A stretch of DNA of 64,000 nt from Tatumella morbirosei (GCF_000757425.2 NZ_JPKR02000004.1:434001-498000), one strand, 5' to 3'; positions 19,857 through 29,122 are shown, counted from the stretch's first letter. The notes: a model not told the origin generated them from the sequence alone. Translations and numbers: made by a program.

Positions 19857-20426
19857 TTATGGCTGCTGCTGTGAACGGAAGGTAAGAAACATATGCAGGA
19901 TCCCCATCGTGGCATGTGCCCAGAAATAGGTTTCGATATAGAGAGTCAGTGACTTATGCAGGTGTAAAACCTGGTGCGCCAGGGAGGCATTAGCGCCGTC
20001 GAAAGTTATCAGCACAAACCACAATCCGCCACAGACCGCAACCGCATGCAGCGACACAACCCCCAGGCCCTGTACGGTAGCTGCAATACCGCCCGGATGA
20101 GCATCGGGTAAGCGTAAACTGAAGAGTGTTCTGAGGTCTTGCCGAATGCCGCGAAAATCCAGGCAAAGCCAGCAAAAATAATAGCGGAAGCCCCGTTGGG
20201 AAAGCATCCAGCAAAGCATAATGACACCTAACACCAGAGTGGCAAATCCTGAAATAATATGCAGCCATGTCACTATGCCATCCAGGGAGAATTGTCCCAG
20301 GGCTTTCCGGTGTGTCAGGTTGGAATTTATGATCTGAGCCAGAATCAGTAATGCAATCAGCATATGTAGATAACGAAAGAACCGGCTGTCCTGGTGTGGG
20401 AGTAGATCACGGATACGATTAGCCAT
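19857..20426 (-). CDS. Cytochrome b561/b6-like membrane protein
   Basis: A 189-residue protein with about four to five hydrophobic helices and histidines placed one per helix: His21 (RYLHMLIAL), His56 (TWLHIISGF), His127 (SLHAVAVCGG) and His157/His171 (LHLHKSL, FWAHATMGILH). This is the pattern of di-heme b-type cytochromes of the b561 / Ni-Fe-hydrogenase cytochrome b type that pass electrons between quinol and a redox partner. No partner enzyme lies beside it, so the electron donor and acceptor are unknown. It stands between argA and the antiporter gene on the same strand, outside the E. coli gene order. Confidence 0.65.
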   Translation of the reverse strand: MANRIRDLLPHQDSRFFRYLHMLIALLILAQIINSNLTHRKALGQFSLDGIVTWLHIISGFATLVLGVIMLCWMLSQRGFRYYFCWLCLDFRGIRQDLRTLFSLRLPDAHPGGIAATVQGLGVVSLHAVAVCGGLWFVLITFDGANASLAHQVLHLHKSLTLYIETYFWAHATMGILHMFLTFRSQQQP

Positions 20427-20791
20427 AGCATCAGCCTCGTGGAGAAATTTTTGGTAATATGCCTGCGAAATGTTAGCAATACCTTAATATCCGGAACCTT
20501 ATCTCTGTTAATCAACCCATAGCCTTTTCCCCGCGACGATCTCGCTCTGTAGATAACGCGTTAGTCCTCACACCGGATAACCCTGACCCGAATGAATACT
20601 GACACATCCGAAGGATCTGCTGGTGAGAAGATATTACCGGGGGGAGTCCGCAGAGTTTTTGATTAATCAGTAAAGCGGTCTCAGGAAGAAGAGTGGAACG
20701 AAAGCGGCAGAGACAGATGTGAACGCGTAGGTGTCAGAAGCAACGGGTAAAGTCGGAATTACCCCCCGCCAGAGCAAGGGGTAAGAGAAGA
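20427..20791. other. Spacer with no gene seen
   Basis: No ORF with coding character was recognised. The left part would hold the promoter of the b-type cytochrome gene and the right part the 3' end of the antiporter transcript. A weak ACCCC / GGGGT pairing at about 20761-20782 is the only structure near the antiporter stop. Confidence 0.4.
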
Positions 20792-22120
20792 TCAGGCGAC
20801 AGAAGAAGGAAGATTAGAACCGGTATCCCGACCTGCCAGGAATCCGTAGAAAATGTAACCTACCAGGGTAATAATGGTGCCGCCAAATACGGCTTCCACG
20901 CCACAGGAATAGACCCCGTAGATGCTGTACAGTACCGCAAAGGTACTGACCAGAGAGGCAATACGATACTGCGATTTACTGACATGGTTTTTCTGCATCA
21001 TCACCTGCAGGCCGGTCATCGACAGTACATAAGGTACCATGTTGATAAATACCGCCAGGTTCAACAGCATATTGAACTGTTTCAGCAGGTTCGGAGAAAT
21101 CGTCATCGATGCCAGTAACAGTTCCAGTACCAGCATAATCAGCATACCGGCAATAGGTGCATCATTTTTACTGATTTTACCGAAGACTTTCGGGAATAAT
21201 TTGTCGTCGGCCGCGGCTTTCGACACCTGAGCATTAGTAAACTGCCAGCCCAGCAGCGAACCGATACAAGCGATAACCGCCAGCGCGGTGATAATTTGTC
21301 CGACCAGTGGCGTAAACATCATTGAGAACACCAGACCGAACGGTGCGTCGGAGGTGACCAGTTGATCATTGGGTACAATCCCCTGAATCACAGTGGTTGA
21401 CGCAATGTAGACGATAGCTGCAAATCCGGTACCAAACAGGCAGGCCAGCGGGACGTTACGCTCAGGATTCTCGACCGCATCAGAGTTAGCACCTGCTGAC
21501 TCTACACCCAGGAATGCCCATAATGTCAGTGAAATACCGGAAGAAATGGCACCGCCGGTAGACATTGAATGTGGGTTCCAGGAGGCACTAAAAATGGCCG
21601 GATCGAACCAGAACCAGCCGATCACCGACAGACCGGCTACCGGAATAATGATCCCCCATATGGTGAAGCTTGAGATTTTTCCGGTAATTTTGGGGCCTTT
21701 GAAGTTAGCAATCATGGTCACCACCAATATTGCTACCACAGTCAGGAAGGTATGAACCGGTGAACTTTTGATCCATGGCGCGAACGGTGCCATATAGCCT
21801 GCAGCAGAGACGGCAATAGCAACACAACTGATCACCAGACAGATATAGTAAGTGTAAGAGGCAATGAAAAAGGCTGATTTGCCATGAGCCTCTTCGGCGT
21901 ACGCTGACATTCCGCCGGCACGACGGCACAAGGCACCACACTTCGCGAAAGTATAGGCGATACACATCGCACCGACTACGGTCACCGCCCATGATAAAAT
22001 TGAAATTGCTCCGGTTTCAGCAAGGCTGGCAGGCAGCATGATGATACCTGAGCCCATCATATTCACGGCGACGAGGACCGTCAGATCGACGACTCCCATT
22101 TTCCTGGAATTAGAAGCCAT
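20792..22120 (-). CDS. PotE-type amino acid/polyamine antiporter
   Basis: A 442-residue APC-superfamily transporter with about twelve membrane helices. The first helix has NMMGSGIIMLPASLAE; other shared parts are FAKCG (Cys61), LTLWAFLGVESAGANSDAVENPERNVP and GSLLGWQFTNAQVSKAAADD. These resemble the putrescine-ornithine exchanger PotE more than AdiC (arginine-agmatine) or CadB. It is divergent from an AdiA-type arginine decarboxylase, so export of agmatine against arginine is the likely job by context, but the sequence points to putrescine/ornithine. AGGAG lies 7 bases before the ATG; a double ARG box lies upstream. Confidence 0.85.
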   Translation of the reverse strand: MASNSRKMGVVDLTVLVAVNMMGSGIIMLPASLAETGAISILSWAVTVVGAMCIAYTFAKCGALCRRAGGMSAYAEEAHGKSAFFIASYTYYICLVISCVAIAVSAAGYMAPFAPWIKSSPVHTFLTVVAILVVTMIANFKGPKITGKISSFTIWGIIIPVAGLSVIGWFWFDPAIFSASWNPHSMSTGGAISSGISLTLWAFLGVESAGANSDAVENPERNVPLACLFGTGFAAIVYIASTTVIQGIVPNDQLVTSDAPFGLVFSMMFTPLVGQIITALAVIACIGSLLGWQFTNAQVSKAAADDKLFPKVFGKISKNDAPIAGMLIMLVLELLLASMTISPNLLKQFNMLLNLAVFINMVPYVLSMTGLQVMMQKNHVSKSQYRIASLVSTFAVLYSIYGVYSCGVEAVFGGTIITLVGYIFYGFLAGRDTGSNLPSSVA

Positions 22121-22602
22121 AATATTCTCCTGGTTAAAATTATCTGATATTTATATTTGTATTTAAATTCTGTTTTTTTGAATTTAAATATATTTGGTTT
22201 TCTTGAAATTAAGTTTTTCTGGCACCACAGTAAATGGAATTATCTTAAATTGAAATTGATCGATATCAAAAACCAGTGGCTTAAATTTATTTTCATATAA
22301 ATATTCAGATGCCATTTTTTAACAAAATAATAATATATGCGGTTGTTTTTAATTGTTTTTGTGTTGTATTTTTATTGGGTGCTCATATGGAAAATCATAT
22401 CTTATGAATGAGTATTTAAATATTTTTTTTCGGGAAAAATTAAGCTGGAAAATTTAATTTCTATCGTTTAATTTCATCTGCATCAGGTCAGGCCAATTGT
22501 CTTTTTGACTTTCTCACCAGGGAATACATCGCTTGTTTATTCTTCTTTTAAATAAGTGGTGCATGCCTGACCGTTTATACAAAGTATAATAATGAGGATC
22601 TT
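22121..22602. other. AT-rich divergent regulatory region, antiporter/adiA
   Basis: A 482-bp spacer, strongly AT-rich, between two divergent genes. It carries a phased pair of ARG-box matches near the antiporter start (22156-22194), weaker single matches at 22292-22309 and 22403-22420 (13 of 16 each), and a TATAAT at 22585-22590 that is too close to the adiA start to be sure of. No small gene was recognised. Confidence 0.6.
22156..22194 (-). promoter_or_regulatory. Double ARG-box candidate upstream of the antiporter
   Basis: TTTGTATTTAAATTCTGT (22156-22173) and TTTGAATTTAAATATATT (22177-22194), each matching 14 of 16 defined ARG-box positions and separated by exactly 3 bp (TTT), like the argA operator. 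The centre is about 55 bp upstream of the antiporter start codon. The AT-rich background raises the chance of accidental matches, but the phasing is specific. Confidence 0.65.
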
Positions 22603-24885
22603 ATGTGTGATAAAAATTATTTAGTGGTGGTTAATAAAGCCCTAAGTACTACAACACCACTCACTCCGATTGAGCAAACCGTCGAAAAAATTACCACTTC
22701 ACTGTTCAGTAAAGGTGAGCAGGTACGTTTTTCCGCCAACTATGCTGAAGCGACCAACTATGTCAGTTCAACAGCGCCGGTCGATTGCGTGATGCTGGAG
22801 TGGGCGCCGGAAAAAAGCGCAGAAATTACGGCGTTTTTAAAACAACTGCGTATCCGTCATGAAAAAGCCCCTACTTTTTTACTGATTAATTCTCACCAGG
22901 ATAATGCTTCTGTGCCTGCGGAGATCATGGGGGATGTGAGTGAAACCTTCCTGGTGTTGGATGACACCACTGATTTTATCGTGGGCCGTTTGCAGTCAGC
23001 CGTGGCGCGTTATGAAAAAGTCATTATGCCGCCACTGATGGCGGCGATGATGAAGTATGCGAAAGAGAAAGAATATTCATGGTCGGCCCCTGGACACCAG
23101 GGGGGGATTGGTTTCTGTAAAACACCGGTAGGTCGTAAATTCTTCGATTTTTACGGAGAAAATATCTTCCGTACCGATATGGGTATCGAGAGGGCTTGTC
23201 TGGGATCGATGCTGGATCACACCGGAGCCTTCGGTGAGAGCGAAAAATATATCGCCGGAGTGTTTGGCGCTGATCGTTCTTACTCTCTGGTGGTGGGAAC
23301 GTCCGGAGCAAACCGTACCATTATGCAGGCCTGCTGTACTGACCAGGATATCGCGATCTGTGACCGTAACAGTCACAAGTCCATCGAGCAGGGGCTGATG
23401 CTGACCGGCGTTCATCCGGTTTATATGACTCCCACCCGTAATGCTTACGGTATTATTGGCCCGATTCCAAAAGCTCAGATGCAACCTGAGGCTCTGCGCC
23501 AGAAGATTAAACAAAACCATTTCGCCAGTGAAGCGGCGAATCAGCGGCCGGTCTATAGCGTGGTGACCAACTGTACCTATGACGGTCTGATTTATAATGG
23601 CGACACTATCCAGCAGTTACTGGGACAGAGTTGCGATCGTATTCATTTCGATGAGGCCTGGTTTGGTTATTCACGTTTTAACCCGATTTATAAAGGCTTC
23701 CACGCGATGCGGGGTGATAAAGCTCAGCATACGGCCGATCAGCCGACCATTTTTGCGACCCACTCTACCCACAAATTACTGAATGCATTGTCCCAGGCCT
23801 CCTATATCCACATTCGTGAAGGTCGTGGGAATGTCAAACCGGCACAGTTCAGTCAGGCATACATGATGCATGCCACCACCTCGCCTTTATACTCTATTGC
23901 CGCGTCTAACGATGTTGCAGCGGCGATGATGGAAGGTAATCAGGGTATCAACCTGACGACCGAGGTGATCGAGGAAGCCGTGGAGTTCCGCCAGGCGGTT
24001 GCCCGTTCATTCCGTGAGGCTGAACAAAATAATGACTGGTTCTTTAAACCCTGGAATGCTCAGACGGTCACCTGTCCGCGTAGCGGAAACCGGTATGATT
24101 TTGCAGATGCGCCGATAGAGTTACTGGTCAAAGAGCAGTCATGCTGGACGCTTGACCCGCAGGACAGCTGGCATGGTTTCAGTGATCTGGACGAAAACTG
24201 GGTGATGCTGGACCCGGTAAAAGTCAGTCTGTTAACCCCGGGACTGAACAGCGATGGCAGCCTGCAGGACAACGGCATCCCTGCAGCACTGGTGACCGCT
24301 TATCTCTCCAGTCTGGGGATTGTGCCGACCCGCACTACCGATTTCCAGGTGATGTTCCTGTTCTCAATGGGCGTGACCAAAGGTAAATGGGCCACCCTGA
24401 TGAACAGCCTGATGTCATTTAAAAAGCATTATGATGCCGATGCTCTGCTGGCTGAAGTGTTACCTGGCCTGGTGGAAACCGACCCGGCATTGTACGGCAA
24501 TATGACGATGCAGCAGCTGGGTCAGCGCATGATTTCGTTCCTGAAAACACATAACCCGAGTGAGCAACTGAATAAAGCCTATTCTTCGCTGCCACAGATG
24601 GATATGTTGCCACGCGATGCATATACACAGCTGGTCAGGGATAATACCGAGCTGGTCTCTATTTTCGAGCTGGCAGGGCGCACTGCAGCTAACTCCGTGA
24701 TCCCTTATCCACCAGGAATCCCTATGCTGATGTCCGGTGAGAATTTCGGCGATAAAAACAGTCCGCAAATTGCATACCTGCAGGCACTTCAGGCTTGGGA
24801 TGATGCTTTCCCGGGGTTCGAACATGAGACCGAAGGGGCAGAGAAAGAGCAAGGGGTTTATCACGTGATGTGTGTCAAAGCCTGA
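22603..24885 (+). CDS. adiA: Biodegradative arginine decarboxylase, AdiA type
   Basis: A PLP enzyme that turns arginine into agmatine and CO2, consuming a cytoplasmic proton. 760 residues in the fold-type I order: an N-terminal response-regulator-like wing (about 1-135), the catalytic domain with SAPGHQGGIGF, the PLP lysine Lys391 in ATHSTHKLLNALSQAS and HFDEAWFGYSRFNPIY, and a C-terminal domain ending GVYHVMCVKA, the same ending as E. coli AdiA (755 residues). The N-terminal wing is the least conserved part. GAGG precedes the ATG; a strong terminator follows. Lysine or ornithine decarboxylases are less likely. Confidence 0.92.
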   Translation: MCDKNYLVVVNKALSTTTPLTPIEQTVEKITTSLFSKGEQVRFSANYAEATNYVSSTAPVDCVMLEWAPEKSAEITAFLKQLRIRHEKAPTFLLINSHQDNASVPAEIMGDVSETFLVLDDTTDFIVGRLQSAVARYEKVIMPPLMAAMMKYAKEKEYSWSAPGHQGGIGFCKTPVGRKFFDFYGENIFRTDMGIERACLGSMLDHTGAFGESEKYIAGVFGADRSYSLVVGTSGANRTIMQACCTDQDIAICDRNSHKSIEQGLMLTGVHPVYMTPTRNAYGIIGPIPKAQMQPEALRQKIKQNHFASEAANQRPVYSVVTNCTYDGLIYNGDTIQQLLGQSCDRIHFDEAWFGYSRFNPIYKGFHAMRGDKAQHTADQPTIFATHSTHKLLNALSQASYIHIREGRGNVKPAQFSQAYMMHATTSPLYSIAASNDVAAAMMEGNQGINLTTEVIEEAVEFRQAVARSFREAEQNNDWFFKPWNAQTVTCPRSGNRYDFADAPIELLVKEQSCWTLDPQDSWHGFSDLDENWVMLDPVKVSLLTPGLNSDGSLQDNGIPAALVTAYLSSLGIVPTRTTDFQVMFLFSMGVTKGKWATLMNSLMSFKKHYDADALLAEVLPGLVETDPALYGNMTMQQLGQRMISFLKTHNPSEQLNKAYSSLPQMDMLPRDAYTQLVRDNTELVSIFELAGRTAANSVIPYPPGIPMLMSGENFGDKNSPQIAYLQALQAWDDAFPGFEHETEGAEKEQGVYHVMCVKA

Positions 24886-24947
24886 TAACTCTTCCGTTCT
24901 GTTCACCTGATATAGTTCCGAACGTTAATATTAAGGTAATAATCATC

Positions 24948-24984
24948 AGTCAGCAGCAGGAATAACCTGCTGCTGACTTTCTGT
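24948..24984 (+). terminator. Intrinsic terminator after adiA
   Basis: Perfect 13-bp stem AGTCAGCAGCAGG / CCTGCTGCTGACT around AATAA, followed by TTTCTGTT. It separates adiA from the regulator and argS genes. Confidence 0.88.
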
Positions 24985-25148
24985 TATTTATTTCTGGGAA
25001 ATAAATATTCAATTTATAATGGTCAGATTAATTAATGTGAAGCAATTTTTTACGGGTCATTAATGTAATGAAATGTTAAGCGATGTATTTATCTGTGGGG
25101 GGTTGCTTACAGAGCCTGAAGTCGTGGGTGAATTACATGATTAAAGTC

Positions 25149-25166
25149 AATGAATGATTATTCTGT
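25149..25166. promoter_or_regulatory. Candidate ARG box upstream of the argR-like gene
   Basis: AATGAATGATTATTCTGT matches 14 of 16 defined ARG-box positions, 94 bp before the regulator start. A partly overlapping second match (13 of 16) begins at 25164, but its spacing is not the usual 21 bp. It suggests self-regulation. Confidence 0.5.
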
Positions 25167-25259
25167 GAATATTTATCGGGAGTATTTTCTCAGGAAATGG
25201 TATTTCTTACCCCGACAAAAATAATATTCCCTGTGTATTCCATTAATTCAGAGAACATC

Positions 25260-25739
25260 ATGACTAATACCATAAAAAACATTAAACATTTAGATCTCGA
25301 TAAGGCCTTTCAGCAACTGTTAAGAGAGGAACGATTTGGCTCCCAGGCCGAATTTGTTGAATATCTGACGGCGCATGGTTTTGCTCATATCAATCAGTCC
25401 AAAGTATCGCGAATGCTGACCAGTTATGGTGCGGTCAGAACCCGTAACGCCAGAATGGAGATGGTCTATTGCCTGCCGGCGGAGCGGGGGATTCCTACCG
25501 CGAAAACGACCCTGAAAAGTTCTGTGCTGAGTGTTGAAACCAATGACTGGATGGTCGTTGCACATACGGTTCCCGGTGCGGCACCTTTGATTGCCCGCTT
25601 ACTTGATTCCTGCGGAAAATCAGATGGGATCCTGGGAACCGTAGCTGGCGATGATACTATCTTTGTCGTTCCGGTGATTGGTATTAATTCTCAACAGTTA
25701 CAGAAATCAGTAATAGGTATTCTAAATTCAGATGGCTGA
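25260..25739 (+). CDS. ArgR-family arginine repressor (probable paralog)
   Basis: A 159-residue ArgR-family regulator. The N-terminal winged HTH includes [20 protein letters not shown] (44-63). The C-terminal oligomerisation and arginine-binding domain keeps [13 protein letters not shown] and GTVAGDDT, with Asp131 and Asp132 at the arginine-binding positions, so it should sense arginine. The ATG at 25260 fits the family length; an upstream in-frame start would add 21 residues. It differs from E. coli ArgR more than a housekeeping copy should, and argR normally sits near mdh, so I read it as a second, local regulator of adiA, the antiporter and argS. Confidence 0.85.
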   Translation: MTNTIKNIKHLDLDKAFQQLLREERFGSQAEFVEYLTAHGFAHINQSKVSRMLTSYGAVRTRNARMEMVYCLPAERGIPTAKTTLKSSVLSVETNDWMVVAHTVPGAAPLIARLLDSCGKSDGILGTVAGDDTIFVVPVIGINSQQLQKSVIGILNSDG

Positions 25740-25800
25740 AGAATATTACTATTCGGGTTAACTGATTATATTTTCTGTGGTCAACTTGAAAAGGTGATTT

Positions 25801-27546
25801 ATGGATATTAAATCTGTTCTGGCCGGACTGGTCAGACAGGCGATGGCAGAGAGTAATATAACAACAGATAAATCTGTTACTGCACGTCCGTCAGCTCGTC
25901 CGGAGTTCGGCGATTATCAGATAGATAGTATGATGGCTATCGGCAAATCTCAGGGACAGAATCCGTTGCAGTTAGCAGAGCGGATTGCCGCACAGCTGAT
26001 GAATAATAAACAGTGCAAAGAAATTATTGCACGGGCGGAAGCCGTCAAACCCGGGTTTATTAATCTGTTTCTTAATGATGGGTGGCTTCAGTATCAGACT
26101 GGTCTGGCATTGAATGATGCCCGGTTGTTGGTTGAAAAACAGCCAGCGCAGCATGTGGTGGTGGATTACTCCTCACCTAATGTCGCCAAAGAGATGCATG
26201 TCGGTCATTTGCGTTCAACCATTATCGGTGATGCCAGTGTCCGGACGTTAGAGTTTCTGGGGCATAAGGTCACACGGGTGAATCACATTGGGGACTGGGG
26301 AACTCAGTTCGGTATGTTGATTGCCTGTCTGGAAAAAGCCGAAAATGACGGCGATATTTCCCTGTCTGACCTGGAAGGTTTTTACCGTGCGGCCAAAAAG
26401 CTGTACGACGAAGATCCGGAATTTGCGCTCAAAGCCCGCCGCTACGTGGTTAAACTACAACAGGGGGACGAGTATTGTCGCCGGATGTGGCATAAGCTGG
26501 TGGACATTTCGATGACGCAGAACCAGAAAAATTACGACCGGTTAGGTGTCTCGTTGTCGTCCGCTGATATTCGTGGCGAGAGTTCTTACAATGCGATGCT
26601 GCCAGAGATCGTCAATGATCTGCTGGAACGCGGTATTGCGACCGAAGAAGCCGATACGGTGATGGTGTATCTGGAAAGTTATCGCAATAAGCAGGGTGAT
26701 CCGATGGGAGTGATCATCCGTAAACAGGATGGCGGCTATCTGTACACCACCACCGATATCGCCTGTGCGAAATACCGATATCAGACACTGCATGCCGATC
26801 GCATTCTTTATTATATTGATGCGCGGCAACATCAGCATTTAATGATGGCCTGGGAAATTGTCCGCCGTGCCGGATATGTCCCGCCGTCGGTCAGCCTGGA
26901 GCATCATAAATTTGGCATGATGCTGGACAGAGAGGGCAAGCCGTTTAAAACCCGGGAAGGAGGAACTATCCGGCTGTCAGAACTGCTGGAGGAAGCCGTC
27001 GTTCGCGCACATAAACTGGTCAGTGAAAAATCCCCTCATTTGCCGGCCGCCGAACTGCGTGAACTTTCAGAAATCATCGGTATTGGTGCGGTGAAATATG
27101 CAGATCTGTCGAAAAACCGGATAACGGATTATGTGTTCGACTGGGACTTAATGCTGAGTTTTGAAGGCAATACCGCGCCTTATATTCAGTATGCCTGTGC
27201 GCGCATCAGTTCGATACTGCGTAAAGCAGAGCTGATTCAGCCGCAGGGCGACCCTGTGGTGACCTCGCTGAAGTTTACTTCAGACACTGAGCGGAGCCTG
27301 GCGGTGAAGATTCTTCAGTTTGAAGAAGCATTACTGGCAGTGGCACGGGAAGGGATGCCTAACATCATGTGTAGTTATCTCTACGAGCTGGCTTCTCTGT
27401 TCTCAGGGTTTTATGCGGCATCACCTATTCTGAATCATGATCAACCGCAGGAACGACAGAGCCGTCTGGCGCTGGCCGCACTGACAGGGCGTGTATTAAG
27501 GCAGGGGATGGATACGCTGGGACTCAGGGTGCCGGAAAGAATGTAA
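25801..27546 (+). CDS. argS: Arginyl-tRNA synthetase (possible second copy)
   Basis: Charges tRNA-Arg with arginine. 581 residues with the class I HIGH motif as [24 protein letters not shown] around 122-137, [30 protein letters not shown] and the C-terminal anticodon-binding domain ending ERM. It looks intact. It follows the argR-like gene by 61 bp and is probably cotranscribed. E. coli argS lies elsewhere. By eye about two thirds of residues agree with E. coli ArgS, lower than I would expect for a core enterobacterial argS, so a paralog is plausible; whether another argS exists is not visible here. Confidence 0.9.
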   Translation: MDIKSVLAGLVRQAMAESNITTDKSVTARPSARPEFGDYQIDSMMAIGKSQGQNPLQLAERIAAQLMNNKQCKEIIARAEAVKPGFINLFLNDGWLQYQTGLALNDARLLVEKQPAQHVVVDYSSPNVAKEMHVGHLRSTIIGDASVRTLEFLGHKVTRVNHIGDWGTQFGMLIACLEKAENDGDISLSDLEGFYRAAKKLYDEDPEFALKARRYVVKLQQGDEYCRRMWHKLVDISMTQNQKNYDRLGVSLSSADIRGESSYNAMLPEIVNDLLERGIATEEADTVMVYLESYRNKQGDPMGVIIRKQDGGYLYTTTDIACAKYRYQTLHADRILYYIDARQHQHLMMAWEIVRRAGYVPPSVSLEHHKFGMMLDREGKPFKTREGGTIRLSELLEEAVVRAHKLVSEKSPHLPAAELRELSEIIGIGAVKYADLSKNRITDYVFDWDLMLSFEGNTAPYIQYACARISSILRKAELIQPQGDPVVTSLKFTSDTERSLAVKILQFEEALLAVAREGMPNIMCSYLYELASLFSGFYAASPILNHDQPQERQSRLALAALTGRVLRQGMDTLGLRVPERM

Positions 27547-27550
27547 ATCT

Positions 27551-27571
27551 GAGCAGGCCCCGGGCCTGCTC
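27551..27571 (+). terminator. Hairpin after argS
   Basis: Near-perfect palindrome GAGCAGGCCC / GGGCCTGCTC 5 bp after the argS stop, followed by ATCGGTTTC. GC-rich stem with a poor T-run. Confidence 0.55.
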
Positions 27572-27588
27572 ATCGGTTTCTGCAGACG

Positions 27589-27624
27589 AAAAAAAAGCTT
27601 ATCAAAACAGATTTGATAAGCTTT
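27589..27624 (-). terminator. Intrinsic terminator of the initiator tRNA unit
   Basis: On the minus strand a perfect 13-bp stem AAAGCTTATCAAA / TTTGATAAGCTTT with a 5-base loop is followed by a run of T (A-run at 27589-27594 on the plus strand). It lies just downstream of the two tRNA genes. Confidence 0.9.
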
Positions 27625-27631
27625 CTTATGT

Positions 27632-27708
<77 letters not shown>

Positions 27709-27743
27709 TCCGCGTGACTGTCATTACTGCTTTTACATTGTAT

Positions 27744-27820
<77 letters not shown>

Positions 27821-27833
27821 TCCGTGGAAGCGC

Positions 27834-27861
27834 ACTATACTCCTCATGGGATCTGATGCAA
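27834..27861 (-). promoter_or_regulatory. Promoter of the initiator tRNA unit
   Basis: Minus strand: TTGCAT (-35, 27856-27861), 16 bp, TATAGT (-10, 27834-27839), then a GC-rich stretch (GCGC) typical of stringently controlled stable-RNA promoters. Confidence 0.65.
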
Positions 27862-28021
27862 CCCATTTTTTAGAAAAACCGTAAAAAAAACCGTGGTCTG
27901 CTGAATTTTCCGGCGGTTTTTGTCTTTTTATGTAAATCCCCGGGGTGGGGGCGGCGGATGATTTAATTATCCGGTTCCCTCTGCTATCTTCGCCACAGAC
28001 AAATCAGTAAAGGCAGCATTA

Positions 28022-29122
28022 ATGAAAGGAAACCGGATAAAATATGCAGTGACGGGGGTTATTCTGGCCTTACTTGCCGGATGTTCTTCAAAACCTACCG
28101 ATCGCGGTCAACAGTATAAAGATGGCAAGCTCAGTCAGCCGTTTGCATTAGTTAACCAGCCTAATGCACATGGTGCACCGGTCAATGCCCGGGATTTTGC
28201 CAGTCAGGTCAGGCAGATTCAACTCGCTTCAGGCGGATTGTTTAACCGCAACCGCAGTACCTATCAGGCCATCGAAAGCTGGCTGGCATCAGGTGGCAAT
28301 ACCCGCCAGTTGCGGCAGTTTGGTGTAGATGCCTGGCAGATGGAAGGCACTGATAATTACGGTAATGTACAGTTTACCGGTTATTACACTCCGGTTATCG
28401 AAGCCCGTTATACCCGACAGGGTGAATTTCAGTATCCTATCTACCGGATGCCGCCCCGTAAACGAGGCCACAAACTCCCCAGCCGTGCCGAAATCTATAA
28501 TGGTGCGCTCGATTCACGTTACGTGATTGCCTGGAGTAATTCTTTAATCGATAACTTTATGATGGATGTTCAGGGCAGCGGATATGTTGATTTCGGCGAT
28601 GGTCGTCCACTGACCTTCTTCGGCTATGGTGGCAAGAATGGCTGGGCTTATCACAGTATTGGCAAAGAACTGATCGATCGCGGTGAGGTGAAGCGCGAAG
28701 ACATGTCAATGCAGGCGATTCGTGAATGGGCGCAGAATCATTCTTATCAGGAAGTCCGGGCTTTACTGGAGACCAATGCTTCTTTCGTGTTTTTCAAACC
28801 GGAAGAGTACACTCCTGTCCGGGGAGCCAGCGCGGTGCCTCTGGTAGCCAAAGCCTCGGTAGCCTCCGATCGTTCACTGATCCCGCCAGGCACGGTGCTG
28901 TTAGCTGAAATTCCGCAGCTGAATGATCAGGGCAAATTCAACGGTACTTATCAGATGCGGCTGATGGTGGCTCTGGATGTTGGCGGAGCGATTAAAGGTC
29001 AACATTTCGATATTTATCAGGGGATTGGTCCCGGCGCCGCACAACTTGCTGGCTTTTATAATCACTATGGACGAGTTTGGGTGTTAAAATCAGCGCCCGG
29101 GACAGGACTACTGACCCGTTAA
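28022..29122 (+). CDS. mltA: Membrane-bound lytic murein transglycosylase A
   Basis: A lipoprotein that cleaves peptidoglycan glycan strands, leaving 1,6-anhydro-muropeptides. 366 residues: a signal peptide and lipobox (LALLAGCSS, Cys21), the MltA barrel domain (about 100-260; FTGYYTPVIEARY, YVDFGDGRPLTFFGYGGKNG) and the 3D domain near the C-terminus carrying conserved Asp residues (VALDVGGAIKGQHFDIYQG). It faces away from the tRNA genes, as in E. coli. Confidence 0.95.
   Translation: MKGNRIKYAVTGVILALLAGCSSKPTDRGQQYKDGKLSQPFALVNQPNAHGAPVNARDFASQVRQIQLASGGLFNRNRSTYQAIESWLASGGNTRQLRQFGVDAWQMEGTDNYGNVQFTGYYTPVIEARYTRQGEFQYPIYRMPPRKRGHKLPSRAEIYNGALDSRYVIAWSNSLIDNFMMDVQGSGYVDFGDGRPLTFFGYGGKNGWAYHSIGKELIDRGEVKREDMSMQAIREWAQNHSYQEVRALLETNASFVFFKPEEYTPVRGASAVPLVAKASVASDRSLIPPGTVLLAEIPQLNDQGKFNGTYQMRLMVALDVGGAIKGQHFDIYQGIGPGAAQLAGFYNHYGRVWVLKSAPGTGLLTR

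Noticed and set aside
22585-22590. TATAAT as adiA -10 box
   Set aside because: Only 12 bp from the start codon and without a suitable -35; kept only as a note in the spacer entry.
25164-25181. Second ARG box next to the argR-like gene site
   Set aside because: Overlaps the first by 3 bp, which does not fit the 21-bp centre spacing of ArgR operators.
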